Source: Amorphophallus konjac
Taxonomy: Eukaryota > Streptophyta > Magnoliopsida > Alismatales > Araceae
DNA: 64,000 nucleotides
NCBI GenBank assembly: GCA_022559845.1
Contig: CM040126.1
Span: forward strand, 42,588,458-42,652,457
Reading direction: 5' to 3'
The notes under the pieces were generated by a model. The model did not search any database. It was not told where the DNA came from and was given only the letters and a program-made list of their open reading frames with translations. Both the position numbers and the translations under genes were made by a program. Each line of letters opens with the position of its first letter. Positions within the stretch are counted from its first letter, which is position 1. Shown here one piece after another: positions 9,305 through 20,300 of this stretch.

Positions 9305-9556
9305 TTAAGATCTTCTATTTCCAAAGTTAAGGAGTTGGGCCCCAAACCGGGCTCTAAGCATATTACAATCACCCTCATTAAATGTCCATGATGTCTCCAT
9401 CTTCTTTGACAATTCATCAACATATTTCAGTACATAAATGGCACAGTTGAGGCTTCGATCCTCCTGTTGGGGACATTCGTTGTCAAATACAAGTTCCCAA
9501 TTCTCAACTCCCTTGAATTGCCCATAGTTGTTCATAAACCCCCGTACAACTGCTGC
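9305..9556 (-). CDS. ULP1 (C48) protease gene, last exon with the catalytic cysteine
   Basis: Begins after a ttgcag acceptor (reads AAVVRGFMNNYGQ) and joins the exon ending at 9629 in phase 0. It carries CPQQEDRSLNCAIYVLKYVD. In C48 SUMO proteases this is the Q-x(n)-DC-G block; here the catalytic Cys is kept, preceded by Asn instead of Asp. It ends at TAA 9305-9307. ULP1-type enzymes cleave SUMO or related modifiers. Inside plant transposons their role is unknown. Confidence 0.75.
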   Translation of the reverse strand, partial: AAVVRGFMNNYGQFKGVENWELVFDNECPQQEDRSLNCAIYVLKYVDELSKKMETSWTFNEGDCNMLRARFGAQLLNFGNRRS

Positions 9557-9628
9557 CTGCAAATGAAATATTTGACATTATTAAGGAATAACTAAAAGTC
9601 ACATTAAAGATATCTTTAATACATTTAC

Positions 9629-9967
9629 ATGGATAAGAAAAAGTATCCATTTTCTTGTAGTGGCATCATGGATGGCCATGCCTCTCATGGAATTGTATGA
9701 GACAAAGTGGTGATTCTCCTTGTCAATAGCAAGTAGATGCCAGTGATTTGATGAGTGTAACACGAAGAATAAATATTTGTTCTTGTGCAGTTCGATTAAT
9801 TCAGAAATCTCGAAGGCGCACTCCAACAATTTGTTTGATTTTGCAGAGTCGGCCTCTTGGATGACGTTGATGTGATTCACTAAAATGGTGGGAAAACAAA
9901 TCCACTGATGAAAGATGTCAGATTCATTGCATCTTGATTTGAGGAGGTACATCATGGCGTCGATCAC
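9629..9967 (-). CDS. ULP1 (C48) protease gene, exon with the catalytic histidine
   Basis: This exon is 113 codons, bounded by an acceptor (tttacag/gtgatcgac) and a donor (cat/gtaaat). The His motif is NHWHLLAID, followed by FVSYNSM where ULP1 proteins normally have YDS. The third triad residue therefore looks like Asn instead of Asp. The exon reads open throughout and joins its neighbours in phase 0 on both sides, which argues for recent constraint or a young copy. Confidence 0.75.
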
Positions 9968-10060
9968 CTGTAAATTAACAATCACGATTCTATTAGCAGT
10001 AGAAACACAAGTTCAAATATGGGCGAGGCGTAAAATTGCACAATTAATGAAAGAGAGTAC

Positions 10061-10126
10061 CGTATCATCTATCATCCGGCCGTATAATAGATCAATGACA
10101 TGACAACATCTCAAAACAATCTCGTT
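10061..10126 (-). CDS. ULP1 gene, 22-codon exon
   Basis: Too short to stand out as an open frame. It is bounded by cattacag/aacgag and gatacg/gtactc. It reads NEIVLRCCHVIDLLYGRMID plus DT and joins the next exon (VIDAMMYLL) in phase 0. A further probable exon is at about 10232-10324 (DWICKGRLNPKDNNAMNEF), but its donor phase does not fit cleanly. Confidence 0.6.
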
Positions 10127-10429
10127 CTGTAATGATAATATGGCGTCACTATATTGGACAAAAAGTTAGTTATTGGCAGTCAGAGTAAGGCAAATCAGGA
10201 TAATTACAGAAAGTATAAGAGGACAAATTACTCAATATCCCCCGAGACACTAGGAAAAATGAATTCATTCATAGCGTTGTTATCTTTCGGATTCAGCCGG
10301 CCTTTGCAGATCCAATCAGTATTCTATAGGAGCATTCTTATATCGTTGGCTTCATCTCCCTTCTACATGTATGCCAATGTACCAATCTTAGATTCTATAC
10401 TGTAAGAAGTAGGAACAACACAAACTCAC

Positions 10430-10900
10430 CTTCTTCTTCCCCCGTCCTGTTTTCTTTGGAGGTGCCCGTCTTTTCTTCACGGACTTCTCGTCCCGTTCAT
10501 GAAGGGACTGACAAAAGATACCTGGACGACGGTCACCATGCACATTGCTCGCCTCCACCTGACCTTCGATATCGCCTTGCACATCCTCTTCAGGAGCTAC
10601 CTTACATGGCACAATATCATCCGTAATTTATGGAAGGGGCCTTGGAGCTGGGACATCGGCGGCAATATCCACCAAAGTTTGACAGATATTTTTCTCAACA
10701 TTTTCAGCCCCCTGCACTTCCTCTCCAGGGGGTGGCTGCGGTCGCTTGCTATCATCTGTCGCCTGTTCGAAGGGGCCAGGAGGTGCTGCATCAGCGGGAA
10801 TGTGAGCCCCTTCCACACTAGTCAGATAGAAGGCCCTCATTTCCTCAAGTAGCCGCTGCTTGATCTTCAATGTAGCGGCAATATCCTGTAGCACAGGCAT
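10430..10900 (-). pseudogene. ULP1 gene, middle exon (acidic, then basic Lys/Arg-rich linker)
   Basis: One frame runs from about 10900 to a donor at 10430 (aagaag/gtgag), broken by one TAA at 10628-10630. The product has a helical first half (KIKQRLLEEMRAFYL), a Pro/Glu-rich middle and a basic end (VKKRRAPPKKTGRGKKK) that looks like a nuclear signal. It is a linker between the N-terminal domain and the protease domain. Confidence 0.5.
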
Positions 10901-11328
10901 GTATCTCTCTAATGGCGGCTGGGTCTAGTCATCATCGTTTCACCGTACACCATCACCCTTTCACTTGGCTCAACAAGGAGCTCTTCGATCACCTGCATTT
11001 CAAACCACATCACTCCGGTTATTCATTAATGTTGAATGACAAAGAAGAAGTTAATTTTAGTACTCATAATACATGTTGGTCTCGCAGGGATCCAATGGAG
11101 AATTTTAATTTCCTATCTACAAATGTCCCCCACCTAAATAGTCGGGGAAATGCCACCTGCCTTACTGGCTGTCGCACCCGCGTGTGCTTAAAAAACCAGA
11201 CTTGTAATATGAAATATATCAAGTTATTTTACAATGCAGTAGAATTAATGATTTACACATTATTACACAACAAAAATAAAAAAACTTACAGCAAGTGCGA
11301 CAGAACAACAAAATATGGGGGTATGGGC

Positions 11329-11580
11329 CTAGGATGCATTCTCGGCTCTTCTCTTAGCACGGTCAATTGTACCTGACCGCCGTTTCTGGACCGCCGACAC
11401 TAATTCCTCAAACTTGTGCATCGTTACCTGTTGCACGGCGGCTGCCCAATTGTAATATGAAACTCTCTCAATGTCATCTAAGCATGACAGCATCTGTTGT
11501 GGACAAGAAGTTGCCGACCGTGGGCAAAGGAAAGTGGACAGCAGGAGTACAACCCAACAATTTGCTGGATGAGAGAGCAC
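11329..11580 (-). pseudogene. ULP1 gene, upstream exon fragment
   Basis: The stretch LSCLDDIERVSYYNWAAAVQ, followed by a helical Lys/Arg-rich end, resembles the part of plant ULP1-type transposon proteins between the DUF1985-like domain and the linker. Exon limits were not fixed. The frame differs from the exon at 11667-11941, so an intron or frameshift lies between. Confidence 0.4.
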
Positions 11581-11666
11581 ACTTTCTTCCGGTCAAATGT
11601 TGTTGTAAATCCAAATCGATTATGCAACTTCGACTTCTGCTTCACGGATCCATAATGTTGAACTGG

Positions 11667-11941
11667 CTAACCGGAGCAAGGTAATCCTAAAATTATGCCG
11701 ACATCTTCCACACTGAATGCGACCTCCTTACTACCCATACGGAAGTAATTTCCTCCACTATGGACGTAAATAATCTCCTCCAATAGTGTCATGGTGAAGA
11801 ATACGCGAGAAGCATTGTCAACATATGGACCAAAGGGTGTGGTCCTCATCAATGACTTGTGACATTTCCGAAATGCCATCTGATCCCTATCCTTCATGTA
11901 ATTGTATATAGAACACTGGGCCCAGATAACCCTCGTGTTCA
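11667..11941 (-). pseudogene. ULP1 gene, exon 2 (DUF1985-like N-terminal domain)
   Basis: Starts after a ctag acceptor at 11942-11943 and completes a split codon from exon 1 (AAA G/TG AAC), so the reading frame passes smoothly from ...GRQVK to VNTRVIWAQ. It contains FGPYVDNASRVFFTMTLLEE and VEDVGIILGLPC. The last is the typical 'GLP' block of the plant DUF1985/mobile-domain fold. The frame runs into a stop shortly after GLPCSG. Confidence 0.55.
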
Positions 11942-12024
11942 CTAGATTCAAAAAATTAACGTGTAAACAAGAAATTCAGTTATTTAATTGACGGATCAAG
12001 AAATACAGAAAATATTAACAGTAA

Positions 12025-12195
12025 GACAAGGGTGACAAATGTATATATAGACAAGGGAGTCTAGGTGTGGCAAATAGGTGCTTAAGGGTGACAAATGTAT
12101 GAAATACAGTGACAGGTAGGTCTAAATCTGACACAAATAGGTAGATAAGCGTGACAAATAAATAGGTCGATAGGGGGGGCAAATAGATATGTAAG
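12025..12195 (+). repeat. GTGACAAATA units inside intron 1 of the ULP1 gene
   Basis: Seven to eight forward units. They lie between the donor at 12216 and the acceptor at 11942 of the minus-strand gene, so these repeats are intronic here. Confidence 0.7.
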
Positions 12196-12216
12196 GGAGA
12201 TAAGGAACCACAGTAC

Positions 12217-12258
12217 CTTTAACTTGTCGTCCTGAAGTGGAGGCCTTAGAAACCCTAG
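12217..12258 (-). pseudogene. ULP1 gene, exon 1 second part (split by the Tat insertion)
   Basis: Reads (V)SKASTSGRQVK and ends at a donor aaag/gtactg. It continues directly from the minus-strand sequence at 47471-47590 if the Tat element and one copy of the CCTAG duplication are removed. Confidence 0.7.
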
Positions 12259-12429
12259 TGTGAGCGACGTCGCGCGGTTCGGGGAGCGAAGAAGACGCGG
12301 AGCGCACGGGCTCCTCTTTTGTTTGCTGCAACACAGAAATAAGAGAAGAGAGAATGGGCCACCACGGGAGATTACTCCGGTGGGGCGAGCGGGATAAATA
12401 TAATAGAGCAAGATATGGGGGTTAAACGG

Positions 12430-12900
12430 CCATAGCGGGAAGTGACTCGCCGCGACCTCGGGGGGACGGGAATGGTGTAGAAATTAAATAGCAAGAATTG
12501 AAATGGCCATTGGGGAAGTGACTCGTCGCGGTCTCGAGAATATGAGCAGATAAGAATATAACAGAATATAAGGAGAATATAAAGAGCGAGAATTTAAACT
12601 GCCATTGGGGAAGTGACTCGCCGCGGCCTCGAGAATGTGAATAGATAAGAATATAATAGAATATGAAGAGAATATAAGAGCGGGAATTTAAACGGCCATT
12701 GGGGAAGTGACTCGCCGCGGCCTCGAGAACATGAATAGAAAAGAATATAACATATAAGAACGGGAATTTAAACGGCCATTGGGGAAGTGACTCGCCGCGG
12801 CCTCGAGAATATGAGCAGAATATAACAGAATATAAAGAGAATATAAGAACGAAAATTTAAACGGCCATTGGGGAAGTGACTCACCGCGGCCTCGAGAACA
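12430..12900. repeat. 85-95 bp tandem repeat in the Tat 3' LTR, six copies
   Basis: Each unit holds 'acggccattggggaagtgac', 'tcgccgcggcctcgagaa' and an A-rich 'aagaatataacagaatata' tail. The other LTR has seven copies (45500-46060). Confidence 0.9.
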
Positions 12901-13519
12901 AGATGTGATCGCCAGGGGCCAAAAGACCCCAAAATAAAGAAAGTGATCGCCCCTACCTCAAGAGCGGGAGATGGTGGGTTGCTTCTTCCTCCCCCTTCGG
13001 CCGGCCGACGGAGAGGGCTTTCCTTGGTTATCCTTGCAAAACAGTAGACAATAAACGAACGGAATTAGAAAATGGCAGTGTAGTAACAATTCCTTGCAAT
13101 AAAAGTAACGAGATCGTGACCTGACACACACCTGGTTGGTGTGGTTTTAAACCCCTCTCGAACTCAAGTAGGAGGAAAATGCGATGATGAATGCAAGAAG
13201 TATGCAAGAGACGGCGCCCTTATGTAGGGAGATAGAGGATGCAGTATGATAAATGTAAAGAACTATGGAGAAAAAGGGAAGAAAAGGCTTATTGGATGAG
13301 CTGAGGGTGAGATCCGGCGGAGCTCCGGCAGCGTAGGGACGACGTGGAAGCGCGGTGGATGAAGATAGCCTTCCTCTCGCGAGCCTGGACACCCGAGAAG
13401 CCGGCAGAACCTCCACCTACAAAAGACCCCACGGGTTAGAAATGACTCCGGTAGCCTCTGGGCTCCGGCAGCCTATCGGATCTCTTAGAAGCTCTTAGAA
13501 CTGAGGGGGTGGGCCTCTA

Positions 13520-13525
13520 TTTATA
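13520..13525 (-). promoter_or_regulatory. TATA box of the Tat 3' LTR
   Basis: TATAAA on minus, in ccctataaatagaggcc. The GC palindromes lie directly upstream of it in transcription sense. Confidence 0.65.
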
Positions 13526-13537
13526 GGGCTCCGGAGG

Positions 13538-14020
13538 GTGGAGGCGTCCAGGACCCTGGACACCTCCATCAGGGCCGAACTAATATTTTAATCTATTTTT
13601 ATTCATTTTTTCTGAATATTTTCTTGGAGGCGTCTAGGGTCCCGGACGCCTCCATAAGTCCCACCGAACTCCACCAAAAGTCGCACGCGGTTTAACACAA
13701 CGCGTGGTTTTGGAGCGACGACCCGTGATTTGGAAATGGGCGCGTCCAGCCATCTGGACGTCTCCATAATTTGGATTCTCTCACACACGACAAACCGTCG
13801 TTCGGTGGGCGGCGCCCCGTGAGGGAGTTGATGGAGGCGTCCAGGGGCCTGGACGCCTCCATAAATATATTATTTTTATTTTTTGTTTTGTTTTTATGCC
13901 AAAGCTGGCATTTTGTATTTTTTATATTCTGTTTTTATGCCAAAGCCTTTTTGTATTTTTTTGTGTTATTAAATAAATTCAAGTAATGGAGGCATCCAGG
14001 ATCCTGGACACCTCCATGAA
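13538..14020. repeat. GC palindrome array (GGAGGCGTCCAGG/CCTGGACGCCTCC) in the 3' LTR
   Basis: Five hairpins of 27-33 bases lie at about 13541-13568, 13625-13655, 13738-13768, 13831-13862 and 13986-14018, separated by AT-rich sequence. The central one is a perfect palindrome around ccaggggcctgg. Confidence 0.9.
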
Positions 14021-14276
14021 GACCCCCCGGGTCCCCTAAAAAAGGCTTCGGCAGCCGCCCGCCAGACCATCTTCCTGGTTCTGGAACCTTCCGGTGCGTC
14101 CGATTGGTGTTGATACCGTCCGAATGCCGCAACGAGACGGTTCCGGATGCCGAAAAAGGTAGAAGAATACCCAAGAAAAGGAAGCACTCAAGTGATTCAA
14201 AATGCGTAAGCCATCGCGGGATGTTGTATAGTAATATGAGACTTTCTCAGGAGATGTCAGGAATGGCGTGTCTACA

Positions 14277-15370
14277 GCTGCCCCGCCTTGGCGTCTGCTT
14301 TGCAAGGGAGCGACACGTAGTGGAATGGTTTCAAAGTGGAGTGAAATGAAGTGGGAGCGGACTGATAAGTTGATGCCAAGGTGTGATGAGACACGATTTT
14401 GACGTTACTGTTTGGAATCTTTCCTGAAGTTTCAATGAGGCGACCTTGAAGAAGGTCTTTCAAATATTGACGATTGCTTGGACGGAGATCAAATAAGGGA
14501 GGGTGAGATGTGTGCTCAGGCACGAAAAATAAAGGAGACCAACTTCTCGGTGTGGAAGTACCTGGGTCATAAACCCGCAGGTTTCACCTTTGGTGAGCAG
14601 TTACCAGCCGATGTGGAAGTGCTGCGGCCAAGGTGGGTCAAACAAGGTAAAAAGTAAAGAAATATCTGAGAGTGTGTCCAAACAAGGGTCTCCTTTGGAA
14701 GAGCAACGTAGGGCCGTTTCAAGGAAACTCAGTATTTCATTCGGAGTGGAATATCTCATATTTGTAAGAATTGAAGCACAGTGGCTTTCGCAATCGAATC
14801 ACTTGAATGATCTTCCGTAATTAATCAAAGTCCTATATGAATGCATGCTGGGTTAAAATAAAAATTTAAAACAAACTAAAATAGAAAATAGCCAAAAATA
14901 ATATTGTCAACTTGTTAAGAACGGGTCAGGATACCGATCCGGTGAGCCGATACTGGGCTGGGGCCCGTTTATCCACGCACCAATTCACCGAATGGCACCG
15001 TCGTCCCCATGCTACCACAAGTTAACGGCCTATCCGTACAACCCAAATTCTTCCGGGATCATCACTATTTTTGTTGAAGGGGAACTCAAATCCCAGATTT
15101 GTTCGGGCCGCAAGGTCCTTGACATGTTCTAGTAGCGTAGGTATCATATACTATGATGCGTGACATGGTGGGACCAACCATTGAAAGGTGGGACAGGAGA
15201 TAGGACAAAGACGTCCGTTAGTAGAACCTGCACAGGCCAGCATGGATCAATAACATCAGAAAGTAACAGAATCGTAACAGAATCGCACCACAATGGAAAG
15301 GAGATCTAGCCAAAATCCTGACACTGACCGCTGATGTGACATGTTCCGTCCTGTAGCGCCCTATCCTTCC
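14277..15370. other. spacer between 3' LTR and antisense gene A; purine-rich tract at its edge
   Basis: Directly inside the LTR the minus strand reads aaggcggggcagc, a plausible polypurine tract. The rest shows no convincing frame or motif. Confidence 0.5.
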
Positions 15371-15376
15371 TATAAG
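15371..15376 (+). promoter_or_regulatory. TATA box of antisense gene A
   Basis: TATAAG in ccttcctataagaactcc, 95 bases before the ATG. The same spacing (about 85-100 bases) is seen for genes B and D. Confidence 0.55.
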
Positions 15377-15465
15377 AACTCCCCTTAGGCTAGTTCATTC
15401 AAAAGCATCAAGGTGGATTTTGGAAGCTCAGGAGAGGAAAGAGAGGAGAATCTAGAGTTTTCAGG

Positions 15466-16816
15466 ATGGAAGGAGAGTCTTCCCGCGTTATGAAGAGGAG
15501 CAGGCCTAGCAGAGAGATCAGGCGACTCTCCGACCTCGAGGGTCATCTGAGTGGGACGATCATGTCGCATATGGTAAGCTGATTCTTTTCAAATTTCTCC
15601 ATGTGAACCTTCTTCTTACTTTCTTCCTCTTCTTCTTTCTTTTCTCTTCCAGCCATATCCACTCTTCCCAGGCCTGAGGAAGTTTTCCAAACTGCCATGG
15701 CTTTCAAAGCTAACTTCCAACATCTCCATCGGTATGAGGGCCATACTCTCGAAGTGGCATCTGCAGGGGCTCCTTATTCACGCCAAACACTACGAGAAGA
15801 TTCGTATGGACTGGGCGGCTATGGGCGCACTAGTGGAGATCTGGCATCCCCAGACCCACACTTTTATCTTCCCGACCTTCGAGGTGACCATCCTCCTCGA
15901 GGAGGTGGAACTTCTGCTCGGATTGAAGAAATTCAAGAGTGACGGGAAGGTGAAGGCTATGCGGATGCTGACACGGGGGACTTCCGAAAGCGTCCTTGGA
16001 AGCTTCATGCCGCCCGACGCAGCCCGAAAGGTTCGTACTCAAAAGGGAATTGACTTGCAAAAGCTCGCGGAATGGGTCATGGAGGCCCTGAGAGGGTTAC
16101 CAGACGATGACTATTTGGAGGGAATCATGAAAGGGTTCACCATTTGTCTGGCGGGTGCTCTCTTGTTTCCTTATACCGACAACATGGTGGAGGAAGACCA
16201 ACTGAGTGCTATCTGCGGGATCTGGCGTGGAAAGAGGGTGGGACCCGCTGTCCTTGCCTACCTGTATAGTGGCCTTACTGCCTCGAGCACGGGTAAGCCT
16301 CCTTTTGGTTGCGCACTTGTCCTGAGTTGCTGGCTGGATTTGCAATTCAAGTTTGATCACCGTGAGGGAATGCCAATCGCTTCGAAGCTCTTCCAACAAA
16401 GCCCCCTTTATCATATAGCCGACGTGTTAGGCTTCGGTGGCACCGTGGCGAACCGTGTTCCGTGGCTAAAGAGACGTGAAGACTGGCGGTCTCACTTCCG
16501 CACCGTGACACAAAGCTTCTTCACTTGCGCACCGGCATGTTTGCTTTCGCTTGATCTCCTCATGAGGCCTTCTCCCGAAGTTGATCTTCAACTGATCGGC
16601 GCGACCGAGTTCGTCCTTTATAATGCGCATCGGTGCTGCCTCCAGATTGGCATCCCACGCCATTCGTTCCCGCTACCGACTGGCATCGTTCCTTTGAAGA
16701 AGAGGGAGTTGGGCACTGAAGCGGACGCGAAGGAAGCGAAGGCCGTCAAAGCACCCTGGAAGACAAGTGTTGCGGGAAAGGCCTTAGCGCATGTGGGGGA
16801 AGAATGCGAGCTGTGA
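15466..16816 (+). CDS. antisense gene A: DUF7745-like mobile-domain protein, two exons, intact
   Basis: Exon 1 is 15466-15573 (36 codons, MEGESSRVMKRSRPSRE... to SHM, donor atg/gtaagc). Exon 2 is 15653-16816 after cttccag. The phase 0 join gives a 423-residue frame with no stops. Exon 2 has FPTFEVTILLEEVELLLGL and FTICLAGALLFPYTDN, then VGPAVLAYLYSGL. That order (an aspartate/glutamate 'threshold' block, then an all-helical core) resembles plant DUF7745 and mobile-domain proteins, which occur as extra frames in Tat retrotransposons. Exon 1 has a basic nuclear-signal-like MKRSRPSR. Molecular function is unknown. AATAAA at 16898-16903 is a likely poly(A) signal. It runs opposite to the retrotransposon, so it needs its own promoter. 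Confidence 0.7.
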
Positions 16817-17057
16817 AGGGCTTATGTAACTGAACTAGGGAAGTTAAGGCCTAAGGCGCCTAAACCCCTGATGTAGCTCATTCTGCTTTTCTGATGGAAT
16901 AAAATCTGGCATTTGGAAGTTTTGGACCCTTGTCCCCTTAATTATTATTTTTTTGGTGATTTTTCTTTTTCTTTGTGTTTTTATTTTGTGCTTTTGTTTG
17001 GATTATATACATACTCTTGTCTTATTTCTCTTTTATTATTTTTTTTTGAAATTTTTA

Positions 17058-17280
17058 TTATGGGGGCGTCCAGGGGCCTGGACGCCCCTACGTTTTTTTT
17101 CGTTTTGAAATTTTTATTTTATTTTGGGAGCGTCCGGGCTCCTGGACGCCCCTAATTTTTTATTTTTTAATTTTTTTTAGTTTTGTTTTGGGGGCGTCCA
17201 GGCGCCTGGACGCCCCTAATTTTTGAATTTAAAAAAAATAAATAAAAAACGTGGGGGCGTGCGCCTGGACGCCCCAAATA
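17058..17280. repeat. GC palindrome array just upstream of antisense gene B
   Basis: Four hairpins occur at about 17061-17090, 17116-17153, 17190-17218 and 17251-17277 (gggggcgtccagg and complement), separated by T- and A-rich spacers. They are the same family as in the LTR. The last ends 13 bases before the TATA box of gene B. Confidence 0.9.
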
Positions 17281-17290
17281 AGGTGGATTC

Positions 17291-17298
17291 TATATATA
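17291..17298 (+). promoter_or_regulatory. TATA box of antisense gene B
   Basis: TATATATA, 87 bases before the ATG at 17378. Confidence 0.55.
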
Positions 17299-17377
17299 TG
17301 GGGGGCCTCCCCCCCCTTGCTCATTTACTGTTCATTCAGACGACCCAGTCAAACCAGACGACCCATTCTTAGTCCCA

Positions 17378-20300
17378 ATGGAGCAAGGAGGCCCGAGCCA
17401 GGGTGGAGAGAAGCGGAAACGACGGGCTCGTCGTCCGAGGAGGCTGAGGGATGATGCCGAGGAGGCTGCTGCGGCGGAGGAGATTGCCGTGGAGGAGGAG
17501 GCTCCTCCTTTGGCCGTAGAGGCTGCAGTAGATGCTGGCGACGCGGGAGAGGACGATCACGACCCGGTAAGCCCTTCGGAACTTCAATCTGTTGGTTTAA
17601 TAGGCTGGATAGGCGGACGAGAGGCCGTGTGGTGAGGGTCGGTGAGTGAGGGAAGGAGGCGTCCAGGGGCCTGGACGCCTCCACATTTTCTTTTTTTCTT
17701 TTTATTTATTTATTTATTCACGTAAATAATAAAATAGGATTAAAAATAAGGAGGCATCCAGGACTTAGGACGCCTCCTTGATAATATATATATATTTTAT
17801 TTATTTTTGTTTTTGTTTTTTGGGTTTTTCTAAAAATAAAATAAAGAAAATAAAGAGGAGGCATCCAAGGGGTTGGACGCCTCTAAGAAAACATAAATAT
17901 TTTTTTATTTTTTTATTTTTTTAAAAAATAAAATAAAAAATAAAATAAATAAGTAGCATTTACAGTGTTATTGTTTATTACTATCCATGCTGTTGATGTA
18001 TTGCCCTGTTGGTTTAGTGGTGTGCAGGGCGTGATGAAGGGCCGGATCAGCTGGTCTCTAGTGGTGGCAGCGTATCGTGGGCTGCCAGACTTCCAGAGGG
18101 CGCGTGTGGACGCCATGGGCTTTGGAGCCTTCCTCAGGATCGAGCCCTTCCGGCTCGACCTTCCTCTTATCCAGACATTGAGGGAGCGGTGGCATGCGCC
18201 GAGTCGGGCGTTTCTGATGCCCTGGGGGCACATGGTGCCGACACTAGAGGACGTAGCTCGGATCCCCGGGCTACGAGTTGACGGAGAGGCGGTCAGCGGG
18301 GTCACCTACCCCCGACTACCGAGAGAGTGCCCTGGACCTGCTGTGGTTAGAGACGAGCGTGACCGACAGAGACAGCAGGGTAGTCGGCCGAGTGGAGATT
18401 ATGGAGGCGCTCAGATTCGTCGACCCGCGCCAGCGGGTTAGCGAGACTGGAGCGGAGTTTCTGGCACGACTGGAGGGATATGCCCGTGCAGCTTTTACCC
18501 AGGACCCGAGCGAGCGGGAGCTGGTGGATCTAGACCTCCGGAGGTTTCTTTTCTTCTTCTTGGGCCGCCTTCTGCTGGGGACGAAGGGGGATGGCATCCA
18601 CTGCCGCTTCCTCGGGATCCTGGCGGATCTTGACAGAGTGGGGCACTACGCGTGGGGAGCGGCTCTGCTTGCCCATTTGATTGCTGATCTCTCCCAGACT
18701 TCAGAGAGGGAGACGACAGTCAGCGGCTTCGCACCTTTTCTCCAGGTACACAATTTATTTATGCATTTTACCGTAGTTAAATATGCAATCACTCGTGCTA
18801 ATGATGTATGATGGATGCAGGTGTGGAGTTATTACTACTTCCCGATGGGGAGGGCCAGGCAGGGGAACAGGAGAGCCGTTCCTCTAGCGCGACAGTGGAG
18901 GCCGGTCGTGGTAGCGGCACCACACAGCTACCAGCTGGCGTCACATCGTCGGGAGCTGAGCGAGTATCCCGAGGCCATGGTATGATGCATATGATTTTTT
19001 GTGTTTTTATGCATGTGACTGAATGGTAACTAACATGATGTATGTATGGTGATGCAGGTGGTGCGGAGACCCTACCTGGGCATGGGCGACACTGGCCAGC
19101 CTTGGGTTGTAGTGGGTCTTCCTCGTTTCGGGCGGGACGGTGGGTCCATTGCCTAAATTTTTATGAGATCGAGCCGCTTCGGCTGAGGCTGGTTATGAGG
19201 ACGTTGGGGCTAGCCCAGGAGTGGGTTGATGTAGATGAGCCGGCCCGCATCGGGCGGAAGACCAAGGGGAAGGCGAAGATTGTGGACTGGCGTACGCGCT
19301 TCCTGGCACAGTACCAGGACTGGTAGCAGGGCGGGGTCCCAGTGGTGTCCCATGTACAGGACAGTACTGATTACCTGAGATGGTACCGGGCTACGTACGG
19401 GGACCGTCTCTTCCTTGGCGGTATGGCAGGGGTAAGTGAAATGAAAATGCTTCACCCTTCTATATGTATATGCATGTGGCACTAACTTATGTGCAATGTA
19501 GGATGCTCGTGACAACATGATTGCTGACCTGCGGGCCCAGCTGGCAGACGCTAGGCGGCAGTTGGTGGCCATCTGACAGGAGTTGGAGATCCTGGTGAGT
19601 TTATGCGATGCATTTTTTGTGACCTGGATTTTTGATACTTGGCCTCTAACTGTCGTTTGCTCTGTGTTTCAGCGGGCCAACCAGACAGCGGCAGCCGGGA
19701 CGGCTGGTGGAGCGGGTTCCAGTTCGTGGGGCCCTCCCCCGGAGATCTCTACCCTTCAGTAGCAGCTGGCGTATGCGGTGGCTCGGGTTGAGGAGGCCGA
19801 GCGTGACCGCGAGGCTCGAGTGAGTGCTTGCTTGGTCCTGACCCTCTTCTAGCTGCTTTCCTTCCATCACTGCTCTCTCATGGTGCATGCGTGCTTCGAC
19901 AGGTGGCCGAGATTCGGGAGGCCCTGGCCCGTGCTGTTCGTGCCGAGCAGGAGCGCGATGCTCGGGCGGCGGAACGTGACGCCCGGATTGTGGAGCTGGA
20001 GGAGGAGCGACGACGGGAGGCTGAGGAGCTCCCTCGTGACGTGTTGGATCTGCGGATTGCCCTCGAGCTGTCGAGGAGAGAGGTGATGAGAGAGAGAGAG
20101 GAGAGGGAGAGGGATAGGGAGATCCTAGAGAGAGAGAGGGATAGGGAGATCCTAGAGAGAGAGAGGGAGAGGGATAGGGAGATCATGGAGAAAGAGAGGG
20201 AGTACAGGAGGGTAGAGCGACATGGAGATTGGGACGAGAGGAGGGCCTTGGAGGCCCAGGTGAGGGAGCTCCGACTGAGTCTTCGCACGGCGGAGGGGAG

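Larger units (their letters stand above)
3165..12253. mobile_element. DNA-transposon region with GTGACAAAT repeats, left part
   Basis: Degenerate GGGTGACAAATAG motifs are spread through this stretch and reappear at 47865-48165, across the Tat insertion. They enclose a ULP1 protease gene, an RNase H1-N-like gene and a small unknown gene, all on the minus strand. ULP1 cargo is known from Mutator-like (KI/Kaonashi type) and CACTA elements. No terminal inverted repeat was found, so the superfamily is left open. Several internal duplications suggest the region is a composite of related copies. Confidence 0.5.
12259..14276 (-). repeat. Tat element 3' LTR (2018 bp)
   Basis: Near-identical to 45326-47470 except for repeat copy number and one segment near 13930. 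It contains six copies of an 85-95 bp unit around gaagtgactcgccgcggcct (12430-12900), a minus-strand TATA box and five GC palindromes (13541-14018). Confidence 0.95.

Noticed and set aside
9648..9662. ttttcttgtagtgg resembles the reverse complement of a CACTA terminus
   Set aside because: It lies in the open ULP1 exon, encoding ATTRKW on the minus strand, with no subterminal repeats beside it; chance match.
12430..12900. Regular repeats that could suggest a CRISPR array
   Set aside because: Units are 85-95 bp with similar rather than unique spacers, lie in an LTR of a plant element and recur in the other LTR.
19878..20288. 136-codon Ser-rich minus-strand frame
   Set aside because: Shadow of the Glu/Arg coiled-coil exon of gene B; GAGAGA read on the other strand gives Ser-Leu.
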